DNA from: Methanobrevibacter sp.
Lineage (GTDB): Archaea > Methanobacteriota > Methanobacteria > Methanobacteriales > Methanobacteriaceae
DNA: 64,000 bases
NCBI GenBank assembly: GCA_017652345.1
Contig: JAGCBE010000205.1
Span: 26,331 to 90,330 of the forward strand
Direction: 5' to 3'
Made by a program: the position numbers and the translations under genes. Shown one piece after another: positions 38,301 through 45,837 of the stretch. Positions within the stretch are counted from its first letter, which is position 1, and each line of letters begins with the position of its first letter. A model generated the notes under the pieces. The model saw only the letters and a program-made list of their open reading frames with translations, did not search any database and was not told the origin of the DNA.

Positions 38301-38668
38301 ACTTTTACCTTTAAGTATAATATAATAAATAAGAAAATACAAGCTATAGAAAGATGAATTGCTATATAATCTCTATTTTCAAATGGAAAATCGTAATAAA
38401 AATCAATCCAAGCAAACACATCATTAAATACTACATAATGTAAAAACATTCTATGATATTCACAAAATCTAAAAACATAAGAAGAAATATATAAAAATAT
38501 CATAGGAAAAATAGACATACCAGCAAATATTGAAAATATTGGTATATCATACCCATAAATAGAAAGAATAGTGTTACTAAAGTAACACAATGCTAGAAGC
38601 ATAGGTATTATCTTTAGTAACACTAATTCCAACTTGTATAAATATTTATGCTTTTCCACCTTCTCCAT
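38285..38668 (-). CDS. polytopic membrane protein
   Basis: A 127-residue protein with about three to four membrane segments: LVLLKIIPMLLALCYFSN (about 16-33), IPIFSIFAGMSIFPMIFLYI (about 43-62) and AIHLSIACIFLFIILYLKV (about 102-120), separated by a His/Arg/Phe-rich loop. Its length, topology and place next to another small membrane protein suggest a holin-like or membrane-remodelling role, but the likely lysis genes are 20 kb away. It starts inside the 44-residue Ser-rich gene and overlaps the HTH gene by 16 bases. Confidence 0.5.
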   Translation of the reverse strand: MEKVEKHKYLYKLELVLLKIIPMLLALCYFSNTILSIYGYDIPIFSIFAGMSIFPMIFLYISSYVFRFCEYHRMFLHYVVFNDVFAWIDFYYDFPFENRDYIAIHLSIACIFLFIILYLKVKVCKKF

Positions 38669-38780
38669 AACGACGTCTATTAGCTGTAAAACCTGCTCTT
38701 GGTGTCATAGGTTTAGGTTTATTTGCACTTTTAGTAGAACTACTACTTTTAGATGAACTTTTACTACTTGATTTAGCCAT
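38646..38780 (-). CDS. 44-residue Ser/Lys-rich basic protein
   Basis: An ATG at 38780 opens a small frame: AKSSSKSSSKSSSS and further Ser/Lys/Pro, then GFTANRRRYGEGGKA. It ends in TAA at 38646-38648 and overlaps the start of the membrane protein gene by 23 bases. It fills an otherwise empty gap, and a promoter-like box lies 31 bases upstream (38811-38818). It is strongly basic and probably disordered; nucleic acid binding is possible. It has no recognised family. Confidence 0.55.
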   Translation of the reverse strand: MAKSSSKSSSKSSSSTKSANKPKPMTPRAGFTANRRRYGEGGKA

Positions 38781-38810
38781 AAACTTAATAATTTAAAAAT
38801 TAATACTTTG

Positions 38811-38818
38811 CAAAATTA
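38811..38818 (-). promoter_or_regulatory. promoter -7 box before the Ser-rich gene
   Basis: TAATTTTG followed by CA on the - strand fits TAnnTTTG. The TTTGCA extension is shared with the boxes at 37944, 51912 and 63724. No clear -33 element. Confidence 0.35.
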
Positions 38819-38861
38819 AACAATTTTCACTATAATATAAAATTATTTATATTAAAAATTG

Positions 38862-39182
38862 TTAATCTAATTCTTTTAATTGTTTATAGTCAATATTAAA
38901 TTTAATACATAAAGGTTTAAATATCCAAGACCAACTAACAGGAGTAAGAATAGCACTATTTATAAGAAGTTCTGAATCTTTGCCTATAGTATAATATAGA
39001 CCCCCCGTAAAGAGGATGCAGATTAATAACACTATACGTTTAGTCCAAACACTAATAGGCTTATTACCATTAAGTTCATCAATAACTTTAATTACAGTAT
39101 ATGTAAGAATATTGACAATTAAACAATAAACAAAATCAAAACTATTTATTGTAGTTTCTATAATATTATTAATAATTTCCAT
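38862..39182 (-). CDS. small membrane protein, holin-like topology
   Basis: A 106-residue protein. The N-terminal amphipathic part leads into FDFVYCLIVNILTYTVIKVI (about 16-35), a polar linker (NGNKPISVWTKR), and a second segment IVLLICILFTGGLYYTIG (about 51-68); a third weaker segment is ILTPVSWSWIFKPL. Three short membrane helices in about 100 residues with a charged tail fit a phage holin, but this is topology only. A copy of the CCCCCGTA motif is inside the second membrane segment (FTGGL). It is adjacent to the broken small gene upstream. Confidence 0.45.
   Translation of the reverse strand: MEIINNIIETTINSFDFVYCLIVNILTYTVIKVIDELNGNKPISVWTKRIVLLICILFTGGLYYTIGKDSELLINSAILTPVSWSWIFKPLCIKFNIDYKQLKELD
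39001..39015 (+). repeat. CCCCCGTA motif, copy 11
   Basis: CCCCCCGTAAAGAGG inside the holin-like gene, encoding LFTGGL in a membrane helix. Confidence 0.7.
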
Positions 39183-39320
39183 TTATTTTTTAATAATTCT
39201 TTTAATATCAAATCCACTACTTATTAAATTAGCTAAAACATTTCTCATAAAATCATCTTCGTTTTCTTGATGATGTCTAGAAATATATGTATTTATAGCT
39301 TTAATTATTTGTTTCAACAT
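39183..39320 (-). CDS. 45-residue protein, with a likely frameshifted N-terminus
   Basis: From the ATG at 39320 it encodes MLKQIIKAINTYISRHH and then ENEDDFMRNVLANLISSGFD to TAA at 39183. The same frame continues upstream for 24 convincing codons (DYILDILERIRDETHQNNI) without a start. Just before them an ATG at 39396 starts MKNK and stops at once; removing one A from CAAATAG would give M-K-N-N-R-T-D-Y-I-L-D, joined to the rest. So the full protein is probably about 70 residues and is broken, or read by a frameshift. It resembles the interrupted gene at 39938-40078. Small helical proteins of this type are frequent in Bacteroidales phages; role unknown. Confidence 0.5.
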   Translation of the reverse strand: MLKQIIKAINTYISRHHQENEDDFMRNVLANLISSGFDIKRIIKK

Positions 39321-39364
39321 AATATTATTTTGATGAGTTTCATCTCTAATTCGTTCTAGAATAT

Positions 39365-39523
39365 CTAGAATATAATCGGTTCTATTTGTTTTTCATTTTG
39401 CTCTCTCAATTTAGTTTGAATGTCTTTATTATTACTTAATTGTCTAAGAAGAACAACTGCTTTAGAATAGGGAATATTTACCCTACGAGCTATATTACCA
39501 ATAAGTTTACTTTGACTTTTCAT
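39365..39523 (-). CDS. 52-residue basic helical protein
   Basis: Started at the ATG at 39523 (an in-frame start at 39550 is less likely because its first residues come from the overlapping gene). The sequence KSQSKLIGNIARRVNIPYSK followed by AVVLLRQLSNNKDI resembles a small helix-turn-helix: IGNIARRVNIPYSKAVVLL. Possibly DNA-binding. It overlaps the upstream gene by 17 bases and ends in TAG, one of the few amber stops here, which argues against amber recoding. Confidence 0.45.
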   Translation of the reverse strand: MKSQSKLIGNIARRVNIPYSKAVVLLRQLSNNKDIQTKLREQNEKQIEPIIF

Positions 39524-39911
39524 CAATAATACTATTAAAAGTTTCAACAAATTCTTTGGCAGTAGTTATTGCTTCTCTTGCGAGAAGGTAACGTTTAAAA
39601 TATAGTTCTTTAGCCAGGTCAAATATTCTATAATTATTTGTATCAGGCATAGCTGGAACAGAAGGTGTGTTAAATATCTTTTTTATAAACTCTGGCATAT
39701 CAGGTTTAACAATAAAGTCAAAACTGATATTAAGATTTTCTTTAATATGTTCTACACCCTTTGAGTCAATATAGCTAACCCAATCGTTTACACTTCTAGC
39801 GCCATTTTCTTCTGAATAATGAGCAATAACTTCAACTTGTTCTCCAGTTTTTCGTAAAATGTAATTAGTTACAAAACAAGACGTAATAGATTTATTTTCT
39901 TTTGTTTCCAT
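39507..39911 (-). CDS. hypothetical protein, 134 residues
   Basis: It starts with METKENKSITSCFVTNYILR and a short beta-rich half (QVEVIAHYSEENGARSVNDW), then a helical half with AKELYFKRYLLAREAITTAK (about 95-115) and FVETFNSIID. There is no signal peptide, membrane segment or catalytic motif. It is the first sizeable gene of the small-gene cluster after the fibre terminators. I do not recognise it. Confidence 0.45.
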   Translation of the reverse strand: METKENKSITSCFVTNYILRKTGEQVEVIAHYSEENGARSVNDWVSYIDSKGVEHIKENLNISFDFIVKPDMPEFIKKIFNTPSVPAMPDTNNYRIFDLAKELYFKRYLLAREAITTAKEFVETFNSIIDEKSK

Positions 39912-39937
39912 AATTTTAAATTTTAATTAATTAGTAT

Positions 39938-40078
39938 TTACAACTCAAGTGCCAAAAGTTGTTTTAACATACCATTATTCTCATGAACTTTTTATATATT
40001 GTTATATGCTGGACTTCTAATAAATTCTTGTATCTCTTTAAGAGTATCAAGAACATAAGTTTCTTCTTTGTATGTCAT
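39938..40078 (-). pseudogene. small gene interrupted by an in-frame TAA
   Basis: An ATG at 40078 encodes 28 residues (TYKEETYVLDTLKEIQEFIR, then SPAYNNI) to TAA at 39992-39994. The same frame then runs on for 17 more sensible codons (KVHENNGMLKQLLALEL) to TAA at 39938-39940. The two halves match the nearby 39183-39396 gene in order: Y-(V/I)-L-D-x-L-x-x-I, then H-(E/Q)-N-N-x-M-L-K-Q. The frame is therefore a paralogue with a stop in the middle. Either the gene is dead, or only the 28-residue product is made, or the stop is read through. Confidence 0.45.
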
Positions 40079-40110
40079 ATTCTAAAGTATTTAATAAAAA
40101 GTATTATCTT

Positions 40111-40127
40111 TATTACGCGCAGTAATA
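40111..40127. other. short hairpin in the fibre-downstream gap
   Basis: TATTAC-GCGCA-GTAATA, a 6-base stem with a GC loop. No clear function. Confidence 0.3.
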
Positions 40128-40158
40128 CCGACAGACTCAGTCATATAATTTTGTTTAT

Positions 40159-40216
40159 AAGTGGGTACAATATTAAATCATACCCACTTTTCGTACAGAG
40201 TTATTACAATAACTCT
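40159..40216 (-). terminator. tandem hairpins ending the fibre operon
   Basis: The first hairpin reached by - strand transcription is 40216-40197 (AATAACTCT with AGAGTTATT, very short loop), 3 bases after the fibre stop codon. The second is 40189-40159 (AAGTGGGTA with TACCCACTT). Neither has a long T tract, but together they make a strong block. Confidence 0.6.
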
Positions 40217-40219
40217 TTA

Positions 40220-43186
40220 CTAATTAAATTGAATCAGTCTAAATTCATAAATATTATCTCGAATGGTGTTATCTATAAGTTTGTTGAACATACCTGCAAG
40301 ATAGACATATCCAGCAAAATTTGGATGACCACCAACCAAGTAACGTCTTGCAACTTCGGCATTTCTCCAATCGGGATAACCAAACTGGTCAACATAGTAA
40401 ACTTGACCAAACTGAGTATTACACATACTTATAACAGTCTGTAGTGCCGCATTCCACCCGACTACATCATGACTACCAGATAGTCTATTATTAATAGAGA
40501 GCATAAATATTGGTGCCAATGGTGCAATACTCTTTATACGTTGGATTACTCCCGCTATCCACCCACAATAGGTATCAGCGTTGTTATTCCAATCCGCAAA
40601 ATCAATATCTGTTGATGGGTCTCCTACAGGATATGAACCAATATCTCCTTTGTCATAATTTGTCAAGTCATTACCACCTAATTGTATAGTATAACCTTTT
40701 TTGGGGCTACTTTGCGCACCATACCAAGCCCTTTCATTTTGATTTGTACACCAACCCTTTGCTGTTTGTCCACCTACACTGAAATTATAGCCTTGAACAT
40801 TGTTAATACTACAGAATATCTGCCATACAGACTTTGAATAATCTGTAACATAAGATACTGGATTTGTGGAGTAATCCTCAAAGACACCACTATCATAACT
40901 TGCACCAACAAATCCCCAATCTGTAATTATTCTTGCAAAACTCAAGGCAAATGATGGCTGGATTATATCAGATAATGACGGCAATTTATCTAAATTATCA
41001 ATAGATATTTGTTTGCTGATATTATCAAACCTCTCATCAATACTTATCTCAAGTCCACCATATATTAATTTTACAGTTGTCCCATTTGTAGCACGGCATT
41101 TAATATGTGATATTTCGTTTATTGCTGTAAACGCAACAAACTGAGCAGATACTCCTTTTTGAACGGCTGCAAGAGTTGTCTGATGCGTTTTATCTTGTAC
41201 ATATAGCACATTTTTACCATCTGTGATACCAGTTCCGTTAAGTGATATTATCTTCAAGAGATATTGATGTCCAGCCACAGTGTCTGCTGAATACAATGTT
41301 ACAGGACTATCACCAACACCAGTGCCTTTTACCTCTTTACCACTCACATGAAGGTTTAACGATTCAATTTCTTCGGTATTGTCATTTACATGGTATTTAA
41401 GACCGTCATACAGTATCTCAACTTTTGTGCCATTTGTAGCACGGCATCTAATATAAGACGTACTATCAATAGCAACAAAAGAGAATAATGTATCTGTATC
41501 TCCTTTGGGAACACCCAATATTGTTTGTTGGTAGTCACTATTTTGAACAAACAATTTATTTTTGCCATTACCAACACCACTATCATCAAGAGTTTTTATC
41601 TTTATGAAGTATTTCTTTCCAGCTATTGTAGATGCTTGCAACAATGTCACAGGACTGTCTCCTGCACCTGTACCATCTACCAACAATCCATCTACTGTGT
41701 TGGAAAGACCATTGACAGATGTCTTAACGGAATTTACATTACTTTCTAAGTTTTGGATTCTTTGAGTATTATTTTTAACCTCAATATCCAAACCTCCGAA
41801 AATAACCCCAACATCAGTTGATACTGTAGCGCGGCATCGGATATTTATAACATTCACATCAGGCATAAATGTAAGATATGTTACACCGCTACCTTTAACT
41901 ATTGATGCGAGTGTTTGAGAATAGTCAGCGTTTTGGATAAAGAAGATGTTTTTCCCATCTGTCACTCCGCTATCATCTAATGCTTTTATCTTTACCGCGT
42001 ATGTTTTTCCAATGACTACTTGATAATTGACAGCCAAATCAACTATAGTGTCATTATTGCCTGTTCCCGACAATTTAACTCCGAAAGTATCTTTATTGTT
42101 AGATTCAATCTGTCTTTCATTAGTACTTATATTTTGTGTAATTATTCCGATTATACCATTAAAACCGTTAATTATGTCGTCATAAGTTTCTCCATCAAAA
42201 TCTGTGTTGTCGGACTTCGCAAAAGTAATTCGATATATATAATTATTATTAGTGATACTTGCTATAGATGATTCTATTGCTATATAATCAACAAAAGACA
42301 AATCATATTTGCTATATCTATAAGCAGACTTTATTATATAACCATCTTTTGTAGTAATGTTAAAAGGTGTGTGTAAATAATTCTTCGTCCTGCATCTTCT
42401 TGCTAAATCGTAATCTTTACCTGTTGTATTACTAATGGCTCCAGTCTCTATCGGAAATTCATTGTAAAGAGCACCATCAGACATGTTCATCATAGTTTGT
42501 GGTGCAACATTGGTAGAATCACCTCCGATATTTATGTCATATCCACCTAATTGGCTATTTGGAGATATGGTCACTTCTGCGCCTTGCTTCTGCCAATTAT
42601 CAACATTTGTAAAATCAGCGACATCGGTTGAAGAACTCATATAGCGGAACTGCACATACTTATTGTCAGAAGTCTGTACGAAACGAATCTCCATTCCACC
42701 TTTTCTTAGAGATTGTGGAATATTATTACCACCATCAAGAGCATCAGTCAAATCATCATAAGTAGCAAGTTCACCACCACTAGCGTGATACGCAGAAATA
42801 TCAAAGACTTCACTTATTTGAGTCTTTGTACTAACATGAACATAAGCAGAACCGTTCCAAGCATATTCACTATAGGAACTTTCATCAAACTCTGTACCAT
42901 TCCAACAACCAACTCTGTAAACAGTGTCAGTAGCTTGGTCTTCAGAAGGAAGAACATCAGTTACATCCATTGTTTCTTCTGTTGCAGTAACAGTAACATA
43001 ATTTTGAGTATTAAGACCAGCAATAACACTAGAATGAGTTGAAAGTATACTATCAACTTCAGCGTTTATTACACTTTGTTTCTTATTCTTGGCATCATCA
43101 AATATTTCATCGGCACCTGCAAGAACATTGCCACTAGCAATACTATGAAGACGACCTCCTACTTCAATATTTTTATTTTCAGCCAT
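40220..43186 (-). CDS. tail fibre with three tandem repeats and SGNH-hydrolase domain
   Basis: A 988-residue receptor-binding candidate. The N-terminus (1-170) is a phage-attachment region with LPSEDQATDTVYRVG. Three beta-sandwich repeats start near residues 374, 507 and 625. Each has the order GTGxxD, LDDSGVxxGKN(x)xF-(V/I)QN, and (I/R)-x-C-R-A-T, and each ends in GGL or DGL. The C-terminal part is an SGNH/GDSL esterase: GFVGASYDSG (about 757-766, nucleophile Ser), QLGGNDLT (about 836-843) and GGHPNFAGY (about 949-957, catalytic His). It probably removes acetyl groups from host capsule or O-antigen. It is the last gene of the fibre operon. Its N-terminal 40 residues differ from the adapter of the neighbouring 325-residue protein. 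Confidence 0.8.
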   Translation of the reverse strand: MAENKNIEVGGRLHSIASGNVLAGADEIFDDAKNKKQSVINAEVDSILSTHSSVIAGLNTQNYVTVTATEETMDVTDVLPSEDQATDTVYRVGCWNGTEFDESSYSEYAWNGSAYVHVSTKTQISEVFDISAYHASGGELATYDDLTDALDGGNNIPQSLRKGGMEIRFVQTSDNKYVQFRYMSSSTDVADFTNVDNWQKQGAEVTISPNSQLGGYDINIGGDSTNVAPQTMMNMSDGALYNEFPIETGAISNTTGKDYDLARRCRTKNYLHTPFNITTKDGYIIKSAYRYSKYDLSFVDYIAIESSIASITNNNYIYRITFAKSDNTDFDGETYDDIINGFNGIIGIITQNISTNERQIESNNKDTFGVKLSGTGNNDTIVDLAVNYQVVIGKTYAVKIKALDDSGVTDGKNIFFIQNADYSQTLASIVKGSGVTYLTFMPDVNVINIRCRATVSTDVGVIFGGLDIEVKNNTQRIQNLESNVNSVKTSVNGLSNTVDGLLVDGTGAGDSPVTLLQASTIAGKKYFIKIKTLDDSGVGNGKNKLFVQNSDYQQTILGVPKGDTDTLFSFVAIDSTSYIRCRATNGTKVEILYDGLKYHVNDNTEEIESLNLHVSGKEVKGTGVGDSPVTLYSADTVAGHQYLLKIISLNGTGITDGKNVLYVQDKTHQTTLAAVQKGVSAQFVAFTAINEISHIKCRATNGTTVKLIYGGLEISIDERFDNISKQISIDNLDKLPSLSDIIQPSFALSFARIITDWGFVGASYDSGVFEDYSTNPVSYVTDYSKSVWQIFCSINNVQGYNFSVGGQTAKGWCTNQNERAWYGAQSSPKKGYTIQLGGNDLTNYDKGDIGSYPVGDPSTDIDFADWNNNADTYCGWIAGVIQRIKSIAPLAPIFMLSINNRLSGSHDVVGWNAALQTVISMCNTQFGQVYYVDQFGYPDWRNAEVARRYLVGGHPNFAGYVYLAGMFNKLIDNTIRDNIYEFRLIQFN

Positions 43187-43198
43187 ATTTATTTGTAT

Positions 43199-44176
43199 TT
43201 AAGAAATTACAATTTGATAAGTACCTGCATCAATAGTATTACTACTTTTGTAAACTTTATACGAAACATTGTCTATAGTTTCAGTTACAGGAGATTCTAA
43301 GGGGAAATCAAATCCACTTAAAGTGGCTTTGGTAATACTCATTGTAGCAGGAATAACAAAGAATATATATTGACCATTCTGTTCAACAGTAACATTATAT
43401 GTACCAGCAGGACTCCTACGAGCACTAACAGCATAAGAGTCTGTAGTAATATCTGTATAAACAGCTCCACTTCCTACATAAATTTTGTTCACAAAATAAA
43501 CCGTAACATTAGCAGTTCTTTTATTATTTCCAGCAAAAGTAAACTCAGCTGTATAACCAATACTTCCAGCAGTAGCTTGATTAACTGTAACTTCTTTTAC
43601 CAAAGTTTTTCCACTACCAATAGCAATACCAACATTACTTTGATAAATGGCTATAGTTTCAGCATTAGTATTAGTGCTTGCCGTAAGAATAAAAGTCCTT
43701 TCACCAACAATAAATGTACTAGTAGAAACAGCAAGACTAACGGTAGCCTTATCACTAATTATAGCATCTATCTGAGCCTGCAAAGCATCTCTACTTTCTG
43801 TAAGAACTTTCTGACTAATACCAAACTCTTCAGAATTTCCAAAACTTTGTTTAAGAGCTACACCACCAGCAACAATAGAAGCTATAGCTTTATATATTTC
43901 AGCTTCTTTTTCATCTACACTAACTTCTAACTCTCTGACTTCATTTACAATTTCATTAAATTGTAATACAATTTCTTCTTTTAAACTACTAAAAGGAATC
44001 CAATATTTTCTATTAGTAAGAACTGTACCAGCAGGAACTGGCTTTCTACTAATAAAAGTACCAAAAACTCCTTCTTGCTCAACTATAGTAAGTTTATCAT
44101 AGTCTTTTTCTAAAGACCAATAATTTTCTTCTACAGTTATAGCAACTTTACCTAATTTATCAACTGATAGCTGCAT
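43199..44176 (-). CDS. fibre protein with crAss-type N-terminal adapter
   Basis: A 325-residue protein. Residues 1-70 (KLGKVAITVEENYWSLEKDY, VEQEGVFGTFISRKPVPAGT, NRKYWIPFSSL) form the adapter domain that recurs at the start of fibre proteins in crAss-like and other Bacteroides phages. Residues 70-140 are a helical trimer-type coiled coil. Residues 140-325 form two Thr/Ser/Val-rich beta domains of Ig-like look (STFIVGERTFILTASTNTNA, TYNVTVEQNGQYIFFVIPAT). It is likely a head or tail fibre, trimeric. It overlaps the preceding gene by 17 bases and is 12 bases from the SGNH fibre. Confidence 0.7.
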   Translation of the reverse strand: MQLSVDKLGKVAITVEENYWSLEKDYDKLTIVEQEGVFGTFISRKPVPAGTVLTNRKYWIPFSSLKEEIVLQFNEIVNEVRELEVSVDEKEAEIYKAIASIVAGGVALKQSFGNSEEFGISQKVLTESRDALQAQIDAIISDKATVSLAVSTSTFIVGERTFILTASTNTNAETIAIYQSNVGIAIGSGKTLVKEVTVNQATAGSIGYTAEFTFAGNNKRTANVTVYFVNKIYVGSGAVYTDITTDSYAVSARRSPAGTYNVTVEQNGQYIFFVIPATMSITKATLSGFDFPLESPVTETIDNVSYKVYKSSNTIDAGTYQIVIS

Positions 44177-44918
44177 AATATAAATCTTTATTTACTATTT
44201 TAGTTTCATTATTATAAGTAACAACAACTTTAAAGTTATGAGTTCCTGTTGTTAAACCAGTAACATCATTAAATCTTAATACTACAATGTCATCAAAATA
44301 ATATTGAATAATACAAGTATTAGGATCAATATATTCTCCATTATATCTAACAACTAAATCACCACAAGGCTTATATTCGCCATCAACAAGATGATATTCA
44401 GGAGTAAAATCTATTACTAAACCAATTTCTTCTACGGGGGGTGTTACATCTTCTCCATCGGTAGATTCATCTTCTGGACCAAGTTTAAAATGCTCATCAA
44501 ATCCATTATTAAACTTATGTTCATATAAAGCACCATCATCAGGATTTATTTCAAAACGAGGTCTTTCTCCACATGATACAAAAGCTTTAATTTGTCCATT
44601 TTCATCAATAGGAAATACAAAAGATGTAGAATTATCATGTCCTTTATAAATTTGATTTATTTTAGCTTTAATATATTTAATAAGAGTTTCAGCAAGTTTA
44701 TCTTTACTTAATTTTCTTGCAGCAACAGCTGCATTAAACATATTAAAACATTCAATAACATTTACATTCCTATCTTTACACGATGCTTTACAATCTTTAA
44801 GCATATCTTCACCATAATCTGCAAGCATTGCAAGAATACGATGATATACACATATATACTCAGCAGGTATAGTTACATATATATATTCAGGTTCTATTTG
44901 TTGAAGATTTGTACTCAT
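44160..44918 (-). CDS. fibre-module structural protein, putative
   Basis: A 252-residue protein. The N-terminus is helical with a conserved-looking EPEYIYVTIPAEYICVYHRILAM split across about 9-34, then a Cys-containing helix (LKDCKASCKDRNV). The C-terminal half is beta-rich with Pro/Glu-rich linkers (DGEDVTPPVEEIG, about 146-158) and Ig-like strands (DFTPEYHLVDGEYKPCGDL). It overlaps the fibre gene downstream and the 78-residue gene upstream (ATGA). Its context suggests a fibre base or chaperone. The linker contains motif copy 12. Confidence 0.45.
   Translation of the reverse strand: MSTNLQQIEPEYIYVTIPAEYICVYHRILAMLADYGEDMLKDCKASCKDRNVNVIECFNMFNAAVAARKLSKDKLAETLIKYIKAKINQIYKGHDNSTSFVFPIDENGQIKAFVSCGERPRFEINPDDGALYEHKFNNGFDEHFKLGPEDESTDGEDVTPPVEEIGLVIDFTPEYHLVDGEYKPCGDLVVRYNGEYIDPNTCIIQYYFDDIVVLRFNDVTGLTTGTHNFKVVVTYNNETKIVNKDLYYAAIS
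44427..44441 (-). repeat. CCCCCGTA motif, copy 12
   Basis: TTCTTCTACGGGGGG, inverted, in a Pro/Glu-rich linker (encoding TPPVEE). Confidence 0.7.
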
Positions 44919-45151
44919 AGTTTTAATACTCTATTAAAAATAATATCAAGTTTTTGGTGTTGTTCTTTTGACAAAACATCTATGTTTTCATAAGCATCTA
45001 TAAGAATAGAAGACCAATCAAGAATAGTAAATTTATTTTTATTAGGTATATAACCTTCATCAAACAATGCTTGAATACAATTAGCAATGCTTGACGCTCT
45101 ATTATTAAGAACATCAAGCATTGCTTGTTTTAAGGCTTTATCATACAACAT
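44915..45151 (-). CDS. small helical protein, 78 residues
   Basis: All-helical look: YDKALKQAMLDVLNNRASSI, a loop with GYIPNKNKFTILDW, then SSILIDAYENIDVLSKEQHQ. No known motif. It is linked by an ATGA overlap to the 252-residue gene and lies five bases after the 207-residue membrane-anchored gene. It may be an assembly factor of the fibre module. Confidence 0.4.
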   Translation of the reverse strand: MLYDKALKQAMLDVLNNRASSIANCIQALFDEGYIPNKNKFTILDWSSILIDAYENIDVLSKEQHQKLDIIFNRVLKL

Positions 45152-45156
45152 AAACT

Positions 45157-45780
45157 TTATGTGTTAAAAACTTTATTGTTAATAAAAGTAGAATACTCAT
45201 TAATATAGATGTTAAGTCTATTGTTAATTTGAGTTATTCTATTAATAGCGTCTTGTCCATCATAGACAATAGCTATAAGACTATCAGCTACTTCTTTTAT
45301 CCATTCTTCTTTAAGTTTGTTTGAAACATTTATTTCATTTATTTCGTAAGTTGAAAGAGTAGAATATAATTTATAATATTCGGCACTAACTAATTTATTT
45401 ATATTGCCAACTATTAATTCTTTATTATCATCAATGTTATTATAAGCTATAACAGCAGAACACTCTTGAGCAAGTCTATATCCAAAAGCCTTAAAACTTA
45501 AATCAATAGCTCTTTCACATTGACGAAGTTCTTTCTTCTCAGCATCTTTTAATGTTTTATCTAAAATGCTATTAAGTTTAATTACATTAGCTGTATTTTC
45601 TTTAATTGCTATTGCCATTTCATAAAGACTTTTATTTTTATTTTTAGCTTTAAAATAATCAATAAGTCTTACAATAATAGTATAAATAATAAAAATACAA
45701 CTAGAAATAATTACAGTTACATAGGAAGAATTTCTAACACTTTCATTGACAATCTCATTGATTGTCTGTAAATCATTCAT
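45157..45780 (-). CDS. membrane-anchored coiled-coil protein
   Basis: A 207-residue protein with one N-terminal membrane segment (YVTVIISSCIFIIYTIIVRL, about 20-39) and then a long charged helix (KAKNKNKSLYEMAIAIKENT onward) to the C-terminus. The first 18 residues (NDLQTINEIVNESVRNSS) would sit on the other side of the membrane. This is a single-anchor design seen in phage membrane effectors and spanin-like proteins, but its position between capsid and fibre genes is unusual. It follows the hairpin that contains motif copy 13. Confidence 0.45.
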   Translation of the reverse strand: MNDLQTINEIVNESVRNSSYVTVIISSCIFIIYTIIVRLIDYFKAKNKNKSLYEMAIAIKENTANVIKLNSILDKTLKDAEKKELRQCERAIDLSFKAFGYRLAQECSAVIAYNNIDDNKELIVGNINKLVSAEYYKLYSTLSTYEINEINVSNKLKEEWIKEVADSLIAIVYDGQDAINRITQINNRLNIYINEYSTFINNKVFNT

Positions 45781-45792
45781 AGTATTAAGTTT

Positions 45793-45827
45793 AATCCCAG
45801 CACCCCCGTAAAGGAGATGTTGGGATT
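45793..45827 (-). terminator. 10-bp hairpin with the CCCCCGTA motif as its loop
   Basis: AATCCCAGCA (45793-45802) pairs with TGTTGGGATT (45818-45827), with one G-T wobble in one strand sense. The loop 45803-45817 is exactly the motif. It is 11 bases after the 327-residue gene. There is no T run, so it may be an RNA stability or attenuation element. Confidence 0.55.
45803..45816 (+). repeat. CCCCCGTA motif, copy 13 (intergenic)
   Basis: CCCCCGTAAAGGAG, the loop of a perfect hairpin between two structural genes. Confidence 0.75.
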
Positions 45828-45837
45828 TATAATCATA

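Noticed and set aside
38016..38342. HTH protein as a phage excisionase
   Set aside because: No integrase, attachment site or other lysogeny gene is seen. A regulator is the safer reading.
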